64,000 nt of DNA from JACCXG01 sp963785755 (lineage in GTDB: Bacteria; Acidobacteriota; Vicinamibacteria; Vicinamibacterales; 2-12-FULL-66-21), in assembly GCA_963785755.1 (NCBI GenBank), contig CAWAXG010000075.1, positions 682,001 to 746,000 on the forward strand. Reading direction: 5' to 3'. The notes beneath the pieces were generated by a model. The model was not told the DNA's origin and did not search any database. It saw only the letters and a program-made list of their open reading frames with translations. A program made the translations under genes and the position numbers. Positions 20,156-28,867 of this stretch are shown here, in pieces. Position 1 is the stretch's first letter. Each line of letters opens with the position of its first letter.

Positions 20156-20389
20156 GTCGGTTCAAATGTTCAAGGGTTCAGGAGTTCAGAGGTTCGGGTT
20201 CAGGGATTCAACAGTTCGGGTTCAACAGTTCGAGCGTTCAAGGTTCAGCGATCTCGCCGCTGATCTCTCGAATCTTGGACATCTGAACCTGAACCCCTGA
20301 ACCCCGAAGCCTTGAACCTGAACATCTGACCCCCCGAACCCTTGAACCCGAACCTCTGAACCCTTGAACTCTTGAACCATTGAACCGAC
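20156..20389. repeat. GTTCA-family inverted repeat, two-armed copy
   Basis: The left arm of about 90 bases is made of GTTCA-type words (GGTTCAGGAGTTCAGAGG). The right arm is its degenerate inverse, separated by a 35-base centre around 20250-20280. Outer ends are GTCGGTTCA at 20156 and TGAACCGAC at 20381. It lies between the hydratase/dehydrogenase stop and the CoA-ligase start. Confidence 0.85.
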
Positions 20390-20404
20390 GAAAGCGGCGC
20401 GAGA

Positions 20405-22525
20405 TCACCGTCGCCGATCGTGATCCCTGAACGTCCCCCCGGCCGCGGCCAACCGCGACAAGAGCGGCGCGGGCGACCACCGTTCCCCGTGCTCGCGATG
20501 AAACGCGGCGACTCGTTCGTGGATCACCGGCAGGCCGACGAGGTCGGCGTGGAACATCGGACCGCCGCGCCACGCTGGAAAGCCATAGCCGTTGGCGTAG
20601 ATGACGTCGATGTCCGATGCCCGGCCCGCGGACCCGTCCTCGACGATTCGCGCGCCTTCGTTGACCAGCGCATAGATGCAGCGTTCGACGATCTCCCGAT
20701 CGGTGAACGTCCGCTGCGGAATGCCGGCCTCCCTCGCGGTTGCCTTGATCAAGTCGTTCACGATCGGGTCGGGTGAAGGCTTGCGGTTCTCATCGTAGCG
20801 ATACCAGCCGCTGCCGCTCTTCTGCCCGACTCGGCCAAGCTCGTAGAGCTTGTCGGCAACCAGCGGCCTGCGGCCACTTCCGTCGCGAAAGTGACCGAGC
20901 TCCTGACGCACGCGCCACGCGACATCGATGCCGGCCATGTCATCGACCGCGAAAATGCCCATCGCCATCCCGAAATCGGTGAGCGCCCGGTCCACCTGTT
21001 CGGGCGTCGCGCCCTCTTCGACCAGGAACTGCGCTTCGTACATGTAGGGGAACATCATGCGGTTGCCGACGAACCCGCGGCAGTTCGCCACCACCACCCC
21101 GACCTTCCCCAGCCGCCTGGCGAACGCGAGACCGGTCGCGAGCACGTCTGCCTGGGTTGCCTGCCCGCGCACGATCTCGAGCAGCCGCATCACGTGGGCG
21201 GGACTGAAAAAGTGGAGGCCGATGACCTGTCCGGGACGCGAGGTCGCGCCCGCGATCGCGTCGATGTCGAGCGTCGAGGTGTTCGTCGCGAGCACGGCGG
21301 ACGGCCTGGCCACGCCATCGAGCTCACGAAAAATCTGCTTCTTCAGCTCGAGGCTCTCGAAGACCGCTTCGACAATCAGATCGGCGGCGCTGAAGCCGTC
21401 GTAGGACAGCGATGGTTGGATGCGTGCGAGCCGGTCAGCGACGTCTTCCCGTGTCAGCCGGCCGCGGCTGATCGACGATTCGTAGTTGCGCTGAATCGTC
21501 CCGATACCCGCATCGAGGGCAGCCTGCGAGCCTTCCTTGATGGTGACCTGAAGCCCCGCGTTCGCGCACGCGATGGCGATGCCGCCTCCCATCGTGCCGG
21601 CGCCGACGACGGCCACCCGGGAGATCGGCCGCGGCGCGGCGTCCTTCGGAAGATCCCGCACTTTCGAGACGGCCCGCTCCGCGAAGAACAGATGAATCAG
21701 GGCCTTCGCCTGGTCCGTCTCGACGCACTCGAAGAACAGCTCGCGTTCGCGGCGGCAGCCGTCGGCAAAGGACATCGTGGTTGCTGCGTCGATGGCGTCG
21801 ATCGCCTTCAAGGGCGCTGTTTGACGACGGCGGACTTTCGCGGCGAGCTCGCGGGCGGCGGCAAACAACGGGGCATTCTCCGCTGGAGACCCGAGCCGGT
21901 CGGATTTCGCGCTGGTCCTCCGTCCGCTCGTGCCGCTGGCCGCGACCTCGCGGGCGAAGCTGATCGACTCGGCCACGAGATCGCCTTCGATCACCGCGTC
22001 GATGAGACCGGCCGCAACCGCGTCACGGCCTTTGAGCGGCCGGCCCGTCACGCACATGTCGAGGGCCTTCGCGACGCCGACCAGCCGCGGGAGCCGCTGT
22101 GTGCCTTCCGCGCCGGGAATGATCCCGAGGTTCACCTCGGGCTGGCCAATCAGCGCGTCGGCGACGGCGACGCGATAGTGCCCCGCCATCGCGAGCTCGA
22201 GCCCGCCGCCGAGCGCCGTGCCATGGATCGCCATGACGATCGGCTTGCGGCAGTCCTCGATCCGGGCGAGGAGGTCGTGAAGGTCGGCGGCCGCAGCGCG
22301 ATTGCCCCACGCCGCCGCCTCCAGGCTGGCGATATCGGCGCCCGCGACGAACGTCTTTCCCGCGCCCTTGAGCACGATCGCGCGAACCGACACGTCCTGC
22401 TCCGCTGCCGCGAGCGCCTCGACGATGGCGTCGGGCACGCCGGGGCTGAGCGCATTGACCGGAGGATTGTCGATTTCGAGGAGCCGCACACCGTCGTGTG
22501 CACTGACCTGTACGAGGTTCGTCAT
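20405..22525 (-). CDS. Enoyl-CoA hydratase / 3-hydroxyacyl-CoA dehydrogenase fusion (FadB/FadJ-like)
   Basis: 706 residues from ATG 22525, which overlaps the stop of the upstream pcaL by ATGA. The N-terminal crotonase domain has AGADIASLE and the oxyanion segment HGTALGGGLELAMAGHYRVA. A Rossmann domain starts at RVAVVGAGTMGGGIAIACANAG near residue 300. Two 3-hydroxyacyl-CoA dehydrogenase C-terminal domains follow (NRMMFPYMYEAQFLVEEG and a second repeat with NEGARIVEDG). Fatty acid oxidation is the default role. In this setting it could hydrate and oxidise feruloyl- or coumaroyl-CoA, or act on dehydroadipyl-CoA from the box pathway. Substrate choice is inference. Confidence 0.88.
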   Translation of the reverse strand: MTNLVQVSAHDGVRLLEIDNPPVNALSPGVPDAIVEALAAAEQDVSVRAIVLKGAGKTFVAGADIASLEAAAWGNRAAAADLHDLLARIEDCRKPIVMAIHGTALGGGLELAMAGHYRVAVADALIGQPEVNLGIIPGAEGTQRLPRLVGVAKALDMCVTGRPLKGRDAVAAGLIDAVIEGDLVAESISFAREVAASGTSGRRTSAKSDRLGSPAENAPLFAAARELAAKVRRRQTAPLKAIDAIDAATTMSFADGCRRERELFFECVETDQAKALIHLFFAERAVSKVRDLPKDAAPRPISRVAVVGAGTMGGGIAIACANAGLQVTIKEGSQAALDAGIGTIQRNYESSISRGRLTREDVADRLARIQPSLSYDGFSAADLIVEAVFESLELKKQIFRELDGVARPSAVLATNTSTLDIDAIAGATSRPGQVIGLHFFSPAHVMRLLEIVRGQATQADVLATGLAFARRLGKVGVVVANCRGFVGNRMMFPYMYEAQFLVEEGATPEQVDRALTDFGMAMGIFAVDDMAGIDVAWRVRQELGHFRDGSGRRPLVADKLYELGRVGQKSGSGWYRYDENRKPSPDPIVNDLIKATAREAGIPQRTFTDREIVERCIYALVNEGARIVEDGSAGRASDIDVIYANGYGFPAWRGGPMFHADLVGLPVIHERVAAFHREHGERWSPAPLLSRLAAAGGTFRDHDRRR

Positions 22526-23679
22526 TCGCGTGTTCTGTCGAGCTCTTCCGCCGCGATGTGAAATGCGGTGTTCGCCGCCGGCACTCCGGCGTAGACCGCC
22601 AGCTGCAGCAGCACCTCTTGCAGGTCGCACTGTTCGAGCTCGTGCGTCAGGCCTGTCCGGACGTGCAGCCGGAATTCCTCCCAGCGCCCGAGCGCGGCGG
22701 TCGTCGTGAGCACGAGAAGACGGCGCGTTCGATGATCGAGGCCCGGCCGCGCCCAGATCGTTCCCCAGGGAAACCGGGTGATCAGCTCCTGGAAGTCTCT
22801 GGTGAGGTCCGTCGCGGCGGCCGTGCTGGCGTCCACGTGCGCGTCACCGAGTACGGCTCGCCGAACTGCCATGCCGGTCTCGATCGAGCCGTCAGCAGGC
22901 TTGATGAGGAAATCGAGCACCGTGGCAGCGAACGTTCGCGGCCGTTCGATGTTCGAGAGATGCGCCGTCTGCAGCCGCAGTGCTTTCGCCCCGGCAATCG
23001 ACTCCATCAGCCGCTCGCTGTGCGGACTCCAGGGTGTGGACACGTCACGATCGCCGCCGATGACGAGCGTGGGAGCGCGGATGGATCGGATCGTTGCGGT
23101 CTGGTCCATATCGCGAATCGCGGCGCAGCAGCCGGCGTAGCCGATCGGATCGGTGGCCAGGAACGTGCGCCGGATCGAGCCCACAATCGGCGCCGTCGGC
23201 TGGAGCACCGCCGGCGAAAAGAACCGCCCCATCACCATCTCGACGACGGCGGCCATGCCACCGTCGAGCACCGCGCGGCGGCGATTCTCCATGGCCGCCG
23301 GGTCGGTCAGCCGCGGCGACGTGTTCGCGAGGACCAGCTGCGTGATCCGATCCGGCGCGCGGACGGCCAGCCATTGACCGATCATGCCGCCGAGCGACAG
23401 GCCGCAGAACGCGAACGTCGCCGCGCCCGCCGCATCCGCGACGGCGAGTGCATCATTCGCCAGCTGTTCGATCGAGTAGTCTCCGGGCGTCGCAGACGAG
23501 GCGCCATGTCCGCGGGTGTCGAAGCGCAGGATGCGGAAATGCGGCAGCCAGTCGGCGATCTGCGGATCCCACATCCCATGATCGAGCCCGAGGGAATGCG
23601 ACAACATCAACGCCGGACGGCCTTCCGCGCCATCGTCGCGGTAATACAGCCGCGCGCCGTTGGACTCGACGAACGCCAT
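22522..23679 (-). CDS. pcaL: PcaD-PcaC fusion: 3-oxoadipate enol-lactonase / 4-carboxymuconolactone decarboxylase
   Basis: 385 residues. Residues 1-260 are an alpha/beta hydrolase with nucleophile motif CGLSLGGMIGQW, an aspartate in VIGGDRDVSTP and a histidine in QTAHLSNIE: the enol-lactone hydrolase PcaD. From about residue 270, RRAVLGDAHVD...DLTRDFQELITRFPWGTIWARPGLD and FRLHVRTGLTHELEQCD form the decarboxylase PcaC. The fused form, PcaL, is known from actinobacteria and others. The start ATG at 23679 overlaps the pcaB stop (TGATG). It carries out two successive steps to 3-oxoadipate. Confidence 0.92.
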   Translation of the reverse strand: MAFVESNGARLYYRDDGAEGRPALMLSHSLGLDHGMWDPQIADWLPHFRILRFDTRGHGASSATPGDYSIEQLANDALAVADAAGAATFAFCGLSLGGMIGQWLAVRAPDRITQLVLANTSPRLTDPAAMENRRRAVLDGGMAAVVEMVMGRFFSPAVLQPTAPIVGSIRRTFLATDPIGYAGCCAAIRDMDQTATIRSIRAPTLVIGGDRDVSTPWSPHSERLMESIAGAKALRLQTAHLSNIERPRTFAATVLDFLIKPADGSIETGMAVRRAVLGDAHVDASTAAATDLTRDFQELITRFPWGTIWARPGLDHRTRRLLVLTTTAALGRWEEFRLHVRTGLTHELEQCDLQEVLLQLAVYAGVPAANTAFHIAAEELDRTRE

Positions 23680-25040
23680 CACGACCCCTCGCTGCCTGGA
23701 GCCGCGGATTCGGCGAGCAGTTGCCGGCGCAACGCCTCCGACTCTCCCAGATACTGCTCCGGCCGATCGACGCCTTCCAATGCCCTGGCTATCACCGCGT
23801 TCGTCAGCTCGGGCATCGCCCGCAGCACGTCGTGGAACGAACGGTCCGACTCCTGGCTCCGCCGCACGGCCTCGGTGACGAGTCGCCGGGCGATGGCCGG
23901 CCCGACGTGAGGTCCGAGCGCGACGACCGCACGTTCCGCGAAGATGACCCCGGCCGTCGCGTCCAGATTCGCCTGCATCCTCGACGTGTTGACGCTCAGC
24001 CCCTCGAGGGCAGCCGCCACCGCGGCAGCCGCCGATCCGGTGGTCTGCACGATCGACGCGATCGTTGGCCATTCCGCCTGGCTCCCGCCGACCGAACGCT
24101 CGTGCTCCTGCACCATCCCGGTGAGGAAGGCGGCCACCAGACCCGGCATCCGCGTCGCCGCCGCGATCGCCACTGCCGAGCCCGCGGGGTTGCGCTTGTG
24201 CGGCATGCTCGAGGATCCCCCACCGCGTTCCGCAACCTCACCGACCTCGGCCTGCATCAGCAGCGAAACGTCGCGCGCGATCTTGCCGAGCACCGCGGTG
24301 TACAACCCCATCGCCGCGATCGCCCCGCCCAGACGATCCCGATCGGTGTGCCAGGGTGGCGCGGGACCAAGATCCAGCTCGGTCGCGAGCTCCATCGCGA
24401 CAATGGCCGCGCGATCGCCGAACGCCGCCCTGGTCCCCGCCGCTCCCCCGAACTCGAGGACGAGCGCCGCGTGCCAGGCCGCCGACAGGCGCGACCACGA
24501 TCGACTCAACGCCGCGCACCAGCCGGCGGCCTTCAGGCCAAAGGTGATCGGGGTGGCGGGCTGCAGGAGCGTGCGTCCCAGCATCACGGTCGAGGCATGC
24601 GCCTCCGAGAGCGTCCGCAGGGCGCGATCGATTCGGGCATGATCCGCCGCGAGCAGCGACTTCGCCCGCTTGAGGAGCAGTACCATCGCCGTGTCGGCGA
24701 CATCCTGGCTGGTGGCCCCCCAGTGGACGTACTGCGCGCTCTCCGGATCGATTGCGCGGACTCGCTCGGTCAGCGCGCCCACGAGCGGAATCACCGGCGT
24801 GGCCGACTGGCGTGCCTCGCGGGCGATGGCGGCCACGTCGAAGCGCTTCGCCTCGGCGGCCGCGGCGATGGCTTCCGCGACGGCCTCCGGAACGATGTCC
24901 GCGCGCGCGGCGGCGCGCGCCAGCGCCACCTCGAAATCGAGCATGGCCTGCAGCACCGACTGGTTCGAGAAGACTTCGGCGAGCGAATCGGTCGTGGCGA
25001 GGCACTCGATCAGCCGCACGCTGCTCATGTTCTCGGCCAT
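23679..25040 (-). CDS. pcaB: 3-carboxy-cis,cis-muconate cycloisomerase
   Basis: 453 residues of the fumarase/argininosuccinate lyase fold. The family signature is GGGSSSMPHKRNP near residue 270. HWGATSQDVADTAMVL and LLQPATPITFGLKAAGW match PcaB proteins. It lactonises the ring-cleavage product of protocatechuate. ATG at 25040 lies 4 bases after the pcaG stop; an in-frame ATG at 25028 is the alternative. The frame is open much further upstream, but that part overlaps pcaG and does not look like PcaB. Confidence 0.93.
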   Translation of the reverse strand: MAENMSSVRLIECLATTDSLAEVFSNQSVLQAMLDFEVALARAAARADIVPEAVAEAIAAAAEAKRFDVAAIAREARQSATPVIPLVGALTERVRAIDPESAQYVHWGATSQDVADTAMVLLLKRAKSLLAADHARIDRALRTLSEAHASTVMLGRTLLQPATPITFGLKAAGWCAALSRSWSRLSAAWHAALVLEFGGAAGTRAAFGDRAAIVAMELATELDLGPAPPWHTDRDRLGGAIAAMGLYTAVLGKIARDVSLLMQAEVGEVAERGGGSSSMPHKRNPAGSAVAIAAATRMPGLVAAFLTGMVQEHERSVGGSQAEWPTIASIVQTTGSAAAAVAAALEGLSVNTSRMQANLDATAGVIFAERAVVALGPHVGPAIARRLVTEAVRRSQESDRSFHDVLRAMPELTNAVIARALEGVDRPEQYLGESEALRRQLLAESAAPGSEGS

Positions 25041-25044
25041 CGCA

Positions 25045-25623
25045 TCAGAAATCGAAGAACACCGTTTCCCGATCTCCCTGGAGATGAATGGCGAAGTCCC
25101 ATGTGTCCGGCGAGTCCCCGGCCGGCGACGCGAGTAGCGTCTCACGCCGGCTGGCCGGCACGAGCGCAAGGATCGGATCGGCGGCGAGCCCGGCGCCGCC
25201 GGCGAAATAGATGCGGGTGTAGACCTGACGCAGCAGGCCGCGCGCGAGCAGGCACACATTGATGTGCGCCGCCTGCGCCGGCCCGGCGCCGGCCGGCACC
25301 GGACCGGGATGGATCGTCTCGAAGACACACGCGCCGTTCCCGTCGGTCGGCAGCCGTCCGAAGCCGGTGAAAGTTTCGGCTGGTTCGCCGCTGGGCGATC
25401 GCTGCGGATACGCGCCCTGACGATCGGCGTGGTAGATCTCGACCAGCGCATCGGGAACGGGCATCCCGTCACCGTCGAAAACTCGCACCCGCACCTTGAT
25501 GCGCGCTCCAGCGTCGTTCGTGGCCGCGATGCGGCCGAGCGCGTCGTTGGTCGCCAGGCCGAAATGAAAGAACGGCCCGACCGTCTGCGACGGACTCGCG
25601 ATCGGCCGGCTCTCGTCGGTCAT
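25045..25623 (-). CDS. pcaG: Protocatechuate 3,4-dioxygenase, alpha subunit
   Basis: 192 residues with the intradiol dioxygenase core: SQTVGPFFHFGL at the N-terminus, VPDALVEIYHADRQGAYP, and HINVCLLARGLLRQVYTRIYF. As expected for the alpha subunit, the iron-ligand tyrosines and histidines of the beta subunit are missing. ATG at 25623 overlaps the pcaH stop by four bases, so the two subunits are translationally coupled. With PcaH it opens the ring of protocatechuate between the two hydroxyls. Confidence 0.94.
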   Translation of the reverse strand: MTDESRPIASPSQTVGPFFHFGLATNDALGRIAATNDAGARIKVRVRVFDGDGMPVPDALVEIYHADRQGAYPQRSPSGEPAETFTGFGRLPTDGNGACVFETIHPGPVPAGAGPAQAAHINVCLLARGLLRQVYTRIYFAGGAGLAADPILALVPASRRETLLASPAGDSPDTWDFAIHLQGDRETVFFDF

Positions 25624-26315
25624 GTGCGCTGCTCGAACGGCGTCGAGTGGCGGCCGCGCAGCACGATGTCGAACCGGTAGCCGAGCGCCCACTCGGGTTC
25701 GGTGAGGCCCAGATCGAACTGCGAGATCAGCCGCTGGCGCGCCCGCTCGTCGGGAATCGACTGAAAGATCGGATCGTGCGGAAACAGCGGATCGTTGGGA
25801 AAGTACATCTGCGTGACCAGCCGCGACAGGAACGACGTGCCGAACAGCGAGAAGTGAATGTGCGCGGGCCGCCACGCGTTCGGGTGATTGCGCCACGGAT
25901 ACGCACCCGGCTTGATGGTCACGAACCGGTAGCGCCCGTCGGCGTCGGTCATCGTCCGCCCCGCGCCGGTGAAATTCGGATCGAGCGGCGCCGGATGATC
26001 GTCCCGGGCATGAATGTACCGGCCGGCGGCATTGCACTGCCAGAGCTCGATCAAGGTGTTCGGCACCGCGCGACCATCCTCGTCGATCACACGTCCGGCC
26101 ACCACGATCCGCTCGCCTTGCGGCTCGCCGGCATGCTGGCGCGTGAGATCGTTGTCCACCTCTCCTATCGGCAGGTCGCCGAACAGCGGCGAGGCCAGAT
26201 CCGTGAAGGTGCCGGGGATGCGGATCTGCGGCTGCTGCGGCGCGCGCCGGATGGTCGACTGGTACGGCGGATAGAAGAGCGACGGCTGGCTGTGCTGGCA
26301 ATCCTGGCTGCTCAT
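25620..26315 (-). CDS. pcaH: Protocatechuate 3,4-dioxygenase, beta subunit
   Basis: 231 residues carrying the non-haem ferric site: tyrosines in NAAGRYIHARDD and KPGAYPWRN and the two histidines in RPAHIHFSLFG. The lead-in YQSTIRRAP is typical of PcaH. It is the first gene of a tight run pcaH-pcaG-pcaB-pcaL-hydratase/dehydrogenase in which neighbours overlap or nearly touch. Only 40 bases separate it from the MetE-like gene upstream, so the transcript may begin further back. Confidence 0.95.
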   Translation of the reverse strand: MSSQDCQHSQPSLFYPPYQSTIRRAPQQPQIRIPGTFTDLASPLFGDLPIGEVDNDLTRQHAGEPQGERIVVAGRVIDEDGRAVPNTLIELWQCNAAGRYIHARDDHPAPLDPNFTGAGRTMTDADGRYRFVTIKPGAYPWRNHPNAWRPAHIHFSLFGTSFLSRLVTQMYFPNDPLFPHDPIFQSIPDERARQRLISQFDLGLTEPEWALGYRFDIVLRGRHSTPFEQRT

Positions 26316-26355
26316 GCGCGCAGGATGATGATACCGTCTCCCGGGAACGGCCGGG

Positions 26356-27453
26356 TCAACCCCACACCTCCTTCGCGACCAGCCCGACGAGCTCGAGCTT
26401 CCGCCGCTGATCGTCCGGCGACACGCTGTTTCCCTCGTGCGTCGACGCGAAGCCGCACTGAGGGCTCAACGCCAGCCGTTCGAGGGGAACAATCTTCGAG
26501 GCCTCGGCAATGCGGGTCCGGATCTCCTCCTGGCTCTCGAGACGCGGCACCTTGGTGCTGATCAATCCGAGCACGACAATGCGGTCGTCCGGGACGTGGC
26601 GCAGAGGCTCGAACGTGCCCGACCGTTCATCGTCGTACTCGAGCAGGAACCGATCGAACCTGGCGCGGGTGAAGATCCGCGCCGCGATCCGGTCGTAGCC
26701 GCCCGACGCGTAGAACATGCTCTTGTGATTGCCGCGGCAGATGTGGATGCCGAAGGTGATGCCGGGGTGGCCCTCGATGATCGCGTTGTCGAGCTCGATG
26801 CACGCGTCGAGCATACGATCCGGATCGTTGCCGCGCTGCCGGTAGCCCTCGCGGATGTTCTCGTCGAGCAGCGCCGCGTACTGCGGCGCGTCGATCTGGA
26901 CGTATTCGCAGCCGAGGCGGCCGAGCTCCGCGATCTCGCGACGGGTGAAATCGACGAGGTCCGCGAGATACGCGTCGCGCGTGGCGTAGGCACTGCGCGA
27001 CCGGTCGGGATCGTAGTAGGCGGCGGCCTGCTGCGCGCTGATCAGCGTCACCTTCACGGGCCGGCGGGTCCGGCCGCGCAGGTAGGTGAACTCCTCGACG
27101 GCCATCTGCCGGCGCCATCGGAGCCTGTCCACGACCACCGGCCGTTTCAACGCGGCCTGATGGCCGTCGTTGTCCCGGAACGTAATCGACCACCCCGCGT
27201 ATTTGTCGAAGCCTTCGAGCGCCTCGACGAGGTGACCGTAGAACGCGTAGCGCCGCAGCTCGCCGTCGGTGATCACATCGAGGCCGGCGGATTCCTGCAG
27301 CGCGACCGCCTCGTCTATTGCGCGATCCTCAATCGCCTTGAACGCGGCCGCGCCCAGTTCGCCGCGCTCGAGCTGGTCGCGCGCGGCGAGAAGGCTGGCC
27401 GGCCGAAGCAGGCTGCCGACGACGTCGGCTCTCCTGGAATGCTGCATCACCAT
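26356..27453 (-). CDS. Cobalamin-independent methionine synthase (MetE C-domain)-like protein
   Basis: 365 residues from ATG 27453. It matches the C-terminal catalytic barrel of MetE: RADVVGSLLRP at the start, DVITDGELRR, EYVQIDAPQYAALL, GIHICRGNHKSMF with His and Cys zinc ligands, and LSPQCGFAS with the third ligand. It lacks the MetE N-terminal domain. Such short proteins (methionine synthase II-like) use various methyl donors and are often not true methionine synthases. Being wedged between the thiolase and pcaH is unusual and suggests a catabolic methyl-transfer job, perhaps linked to methoxylated aromatics. That role is speculative. Confidence 0.8.
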   Translation of the reverse strand: MVMQHSRRADVVGSLLRPASLLAARDQLERGELGAAAFKAIEDRAIDEAVALQESAGLDVITDGELRRYAFYGHLVEALEGFDKYAGWSITFRDNDGHQAALKRPVVVDRLRWRRQMAVEEFTYLRGRTRRPVKVTLISAQQAAAYYDPDRSRSAYATRDAYLADLVDFTRREIAELGRLGCEYVQIDAPQYAALLDENIREGYRQRGNDPDRMLDACIELDNAIIEGHPGITFGIHICRGNHKSMFYASGGYDRIAARIFTRARFDRFLLEYDDERSGTFEPLRHVPDDRIVVLGLISTKVPRLESQEEIRTRIAEASKIVPLERLALSPQCGFASTHEGNSVSPDDQRRKLELVGLVAKEVWG

Positions 27454-27464
27454 ACGCGATCTTC

Positions 27465-27633
27465 GTCGGTTCAAAGGTTCAGGAGTTCAAGCGGTTCGGG
27501 TTCAGGGGTTCAGCGGTTCAAGGGTTCGACAGGGTTCAGAGGTTCAACCTCCCGCGCGAACTCTCGAACGACTGAACCTGAACCTCTGAACCCGAACCCG
27601 TGAACGCCTGAACTGCTGAACGCTTGAACCGAC
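27465..27633. repeat. GTTCA-family inverted repeat, two-armed copy
   Basis: Left arm GTCGGTTCAAAGGTTCAGGA; right arm is the inverse, ending TGAACCGAC at 27625-27633. It starts 12 bases upstream of the MetE-like ATG and stops 5 bases short of the thiolase stop codon, filling the whole intercistronic gap. Confidence 0.85.
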
Positions 27634-27637
27634 TCCA

Positions 27638-28849
27638 TCAGACCTTTTCAATCACCATCGCAATTCCCTGTCCCACGCCTATGCACATCGTGCACAGCGC
27701 ATAGCGGCCGCCGAGGCGCCGGAGCTGATACATCGCCGTCGTGACCAGCCGCGCGCCGCTGGCGCCGAGGGGGTGGCCGATCGCAATCGCTCCGCCGAGC
27801 GGGTTCACATGCGGGGCATCGTCTGGAACGCCCAGTTCCCGGAGGACGGCGAGCGCCTGCGCCGCGAACGCCTCGTTCAACTCGATGACATCCATCTGAT
27901 CGATCCGCAGGCCGGCGCGATCGAGCAGCTTTCGCGACGCCGGCACCGGTCCGATCCCCATGACACGGGGAGCGACTCCCGCGACCGCCGCCGCGACGTA
28001 TCGCGCCCGGGGGCGAAGGCTGTATTCCGTCACCGCCTTTTCCGAAGCAAGCAGCAGCGCGCAGGCACCGTCATTGATGCCCGACGCGTTGCCGGCGGTC
28101 ACCGAGCCGTCGGGCCGGACGACGGGCTTGAGCTTCGAGAGCGCCTCGCGGGTCGTGTCGGGACGCGGGTGCTCATCGGTCTCGACGTTGACGGCCCCCT
28201 TGCGCTGATGGACGCTGACCGGAACGATTTCATCGGCGAGCCGGCCGTCGGCGATCGCCGCCGCCGCGCGCTGCTGGCTGCGAAACGCGAACGCGTCCTG
28301 ATCCTCGCGGGACACGCCGTACGCCGCGGCGACGTTCTCCGCCGTTTCGGCCATCGAGTCGATGCCGTACGCCTCCTGCATCCGGGGATTGACGAACCGC
28401 CAGCCGAGCGTGCTGTCTTCGAACTTGATCGAACGGGAGAACGGCGCGTCGGTCTTGCTCATGACGAACGGCGCCCGCGACATGCTCTCGACACCGCCGG
28501 CGACAACCAGATCCATTTCACCCGTGGCAATCGCCCGGGCGGCGATCGCGACTGCCTCCAGGCTGGACCCGCAGAGCCGGTTGACCGTCACGCCGGGCAC
28601 ATCCTCGGGAAGCCCCGCGAGCAGCAACGCCATCCGCGCGACGTTCCGGTTGTCCTCGCCAGCCTGATTGGCGCAGCCATAGATCACGTCATCGATCCGG
28701 TGCCAGTCGACCCGGGAGTTGCGATGACGGAGCGCCTGAATGGGCACCGCGGCGAGATCATCGGTGCGAACGCCGGCGAGTGCCCCGCCATACCGTCCGA
28801 ACGGGGTCCGCACCGCATCGCAGATATACACTGCATTCGAGTCGGGCAT
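27638..28849 (-). CDS. pcaF: 3-oxoadipyl-CoA thiolase
   Basis: 403 residues of the thiolase family. YGCANQAGEDNRNVARMA, a hallmark of the PcaF/PaaJ group, lies near residue 58. The acyl-accepting cysteine is in VNRLCGSSLEA, with the histidine in GHPLGASGAR and the second cysteine in CIGVGQG. GAGGAGA precedes the ATG at 28849. It cleaves 3-oxoadipyl-CoA to succinyl-CoA and acetyl-CoA, the last step shared by the protocatechuate branch and the box pathway. The CoA transferase PcaIJ is not in this window. Confidence 0.92.
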   Translation of the reverse strand: MPDSNAVYICDAVRTPFGRYGGALAGVRTDDLAAVPIQALRHRNSRVDWHRIDDVIYGCANQAGEDNRNVARMALLLAGLPEDVPGVTVNRLCGSSLEAVAIAARAIATGEMDLVVAGGVESMSRAPFVMSKTDAPFSRSIKFEDSTLGWRFVNPRMQEAYGIDSMAETAENVAAAYGVSREDQDAFAFRSQQRAAAAIADGRLADEIVPVSVHQRKGAVNVETDEHPRPDTTREALSKLKPVVRPDGSVTAGNASGINDGACALLLASEKAVTEYSLRPRARYVAAAVAGVAPRVMGIGPVPASRKLLDRAGLRIDQMDVIELNEAFAAQALAVLRELGVPDDAPHVNPLGGAIAIGHPLGASGARLVTTAMYQLRRLGGRYALCTMCIGVGQGIAMVIEKV

Positions 28850-28867
28850 TGTCTCCTCATGGATCTC

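Noticed and set aside
20238..20573. Small frames translated from the GTTCA repeats
   Set aside because: Their sequence is only the repeat words read in frame, differs between copies, and lacks ribosome sites.
22525..24072. Longer N-termini for pcaL, pcaB, pcaG and the hydratase/dehydrogenase
   Set aside because: The open frames extend into the upstream gene, but the extra residues are out-of-frame shadows. Overlapping stop/start pairs give family-correct starts.
26356..27603. Plus-strand frame over the MetE-like gene
   Set aside because: Antisense shadow; the minus-strand protein has zinc ligands and clear family motifs.
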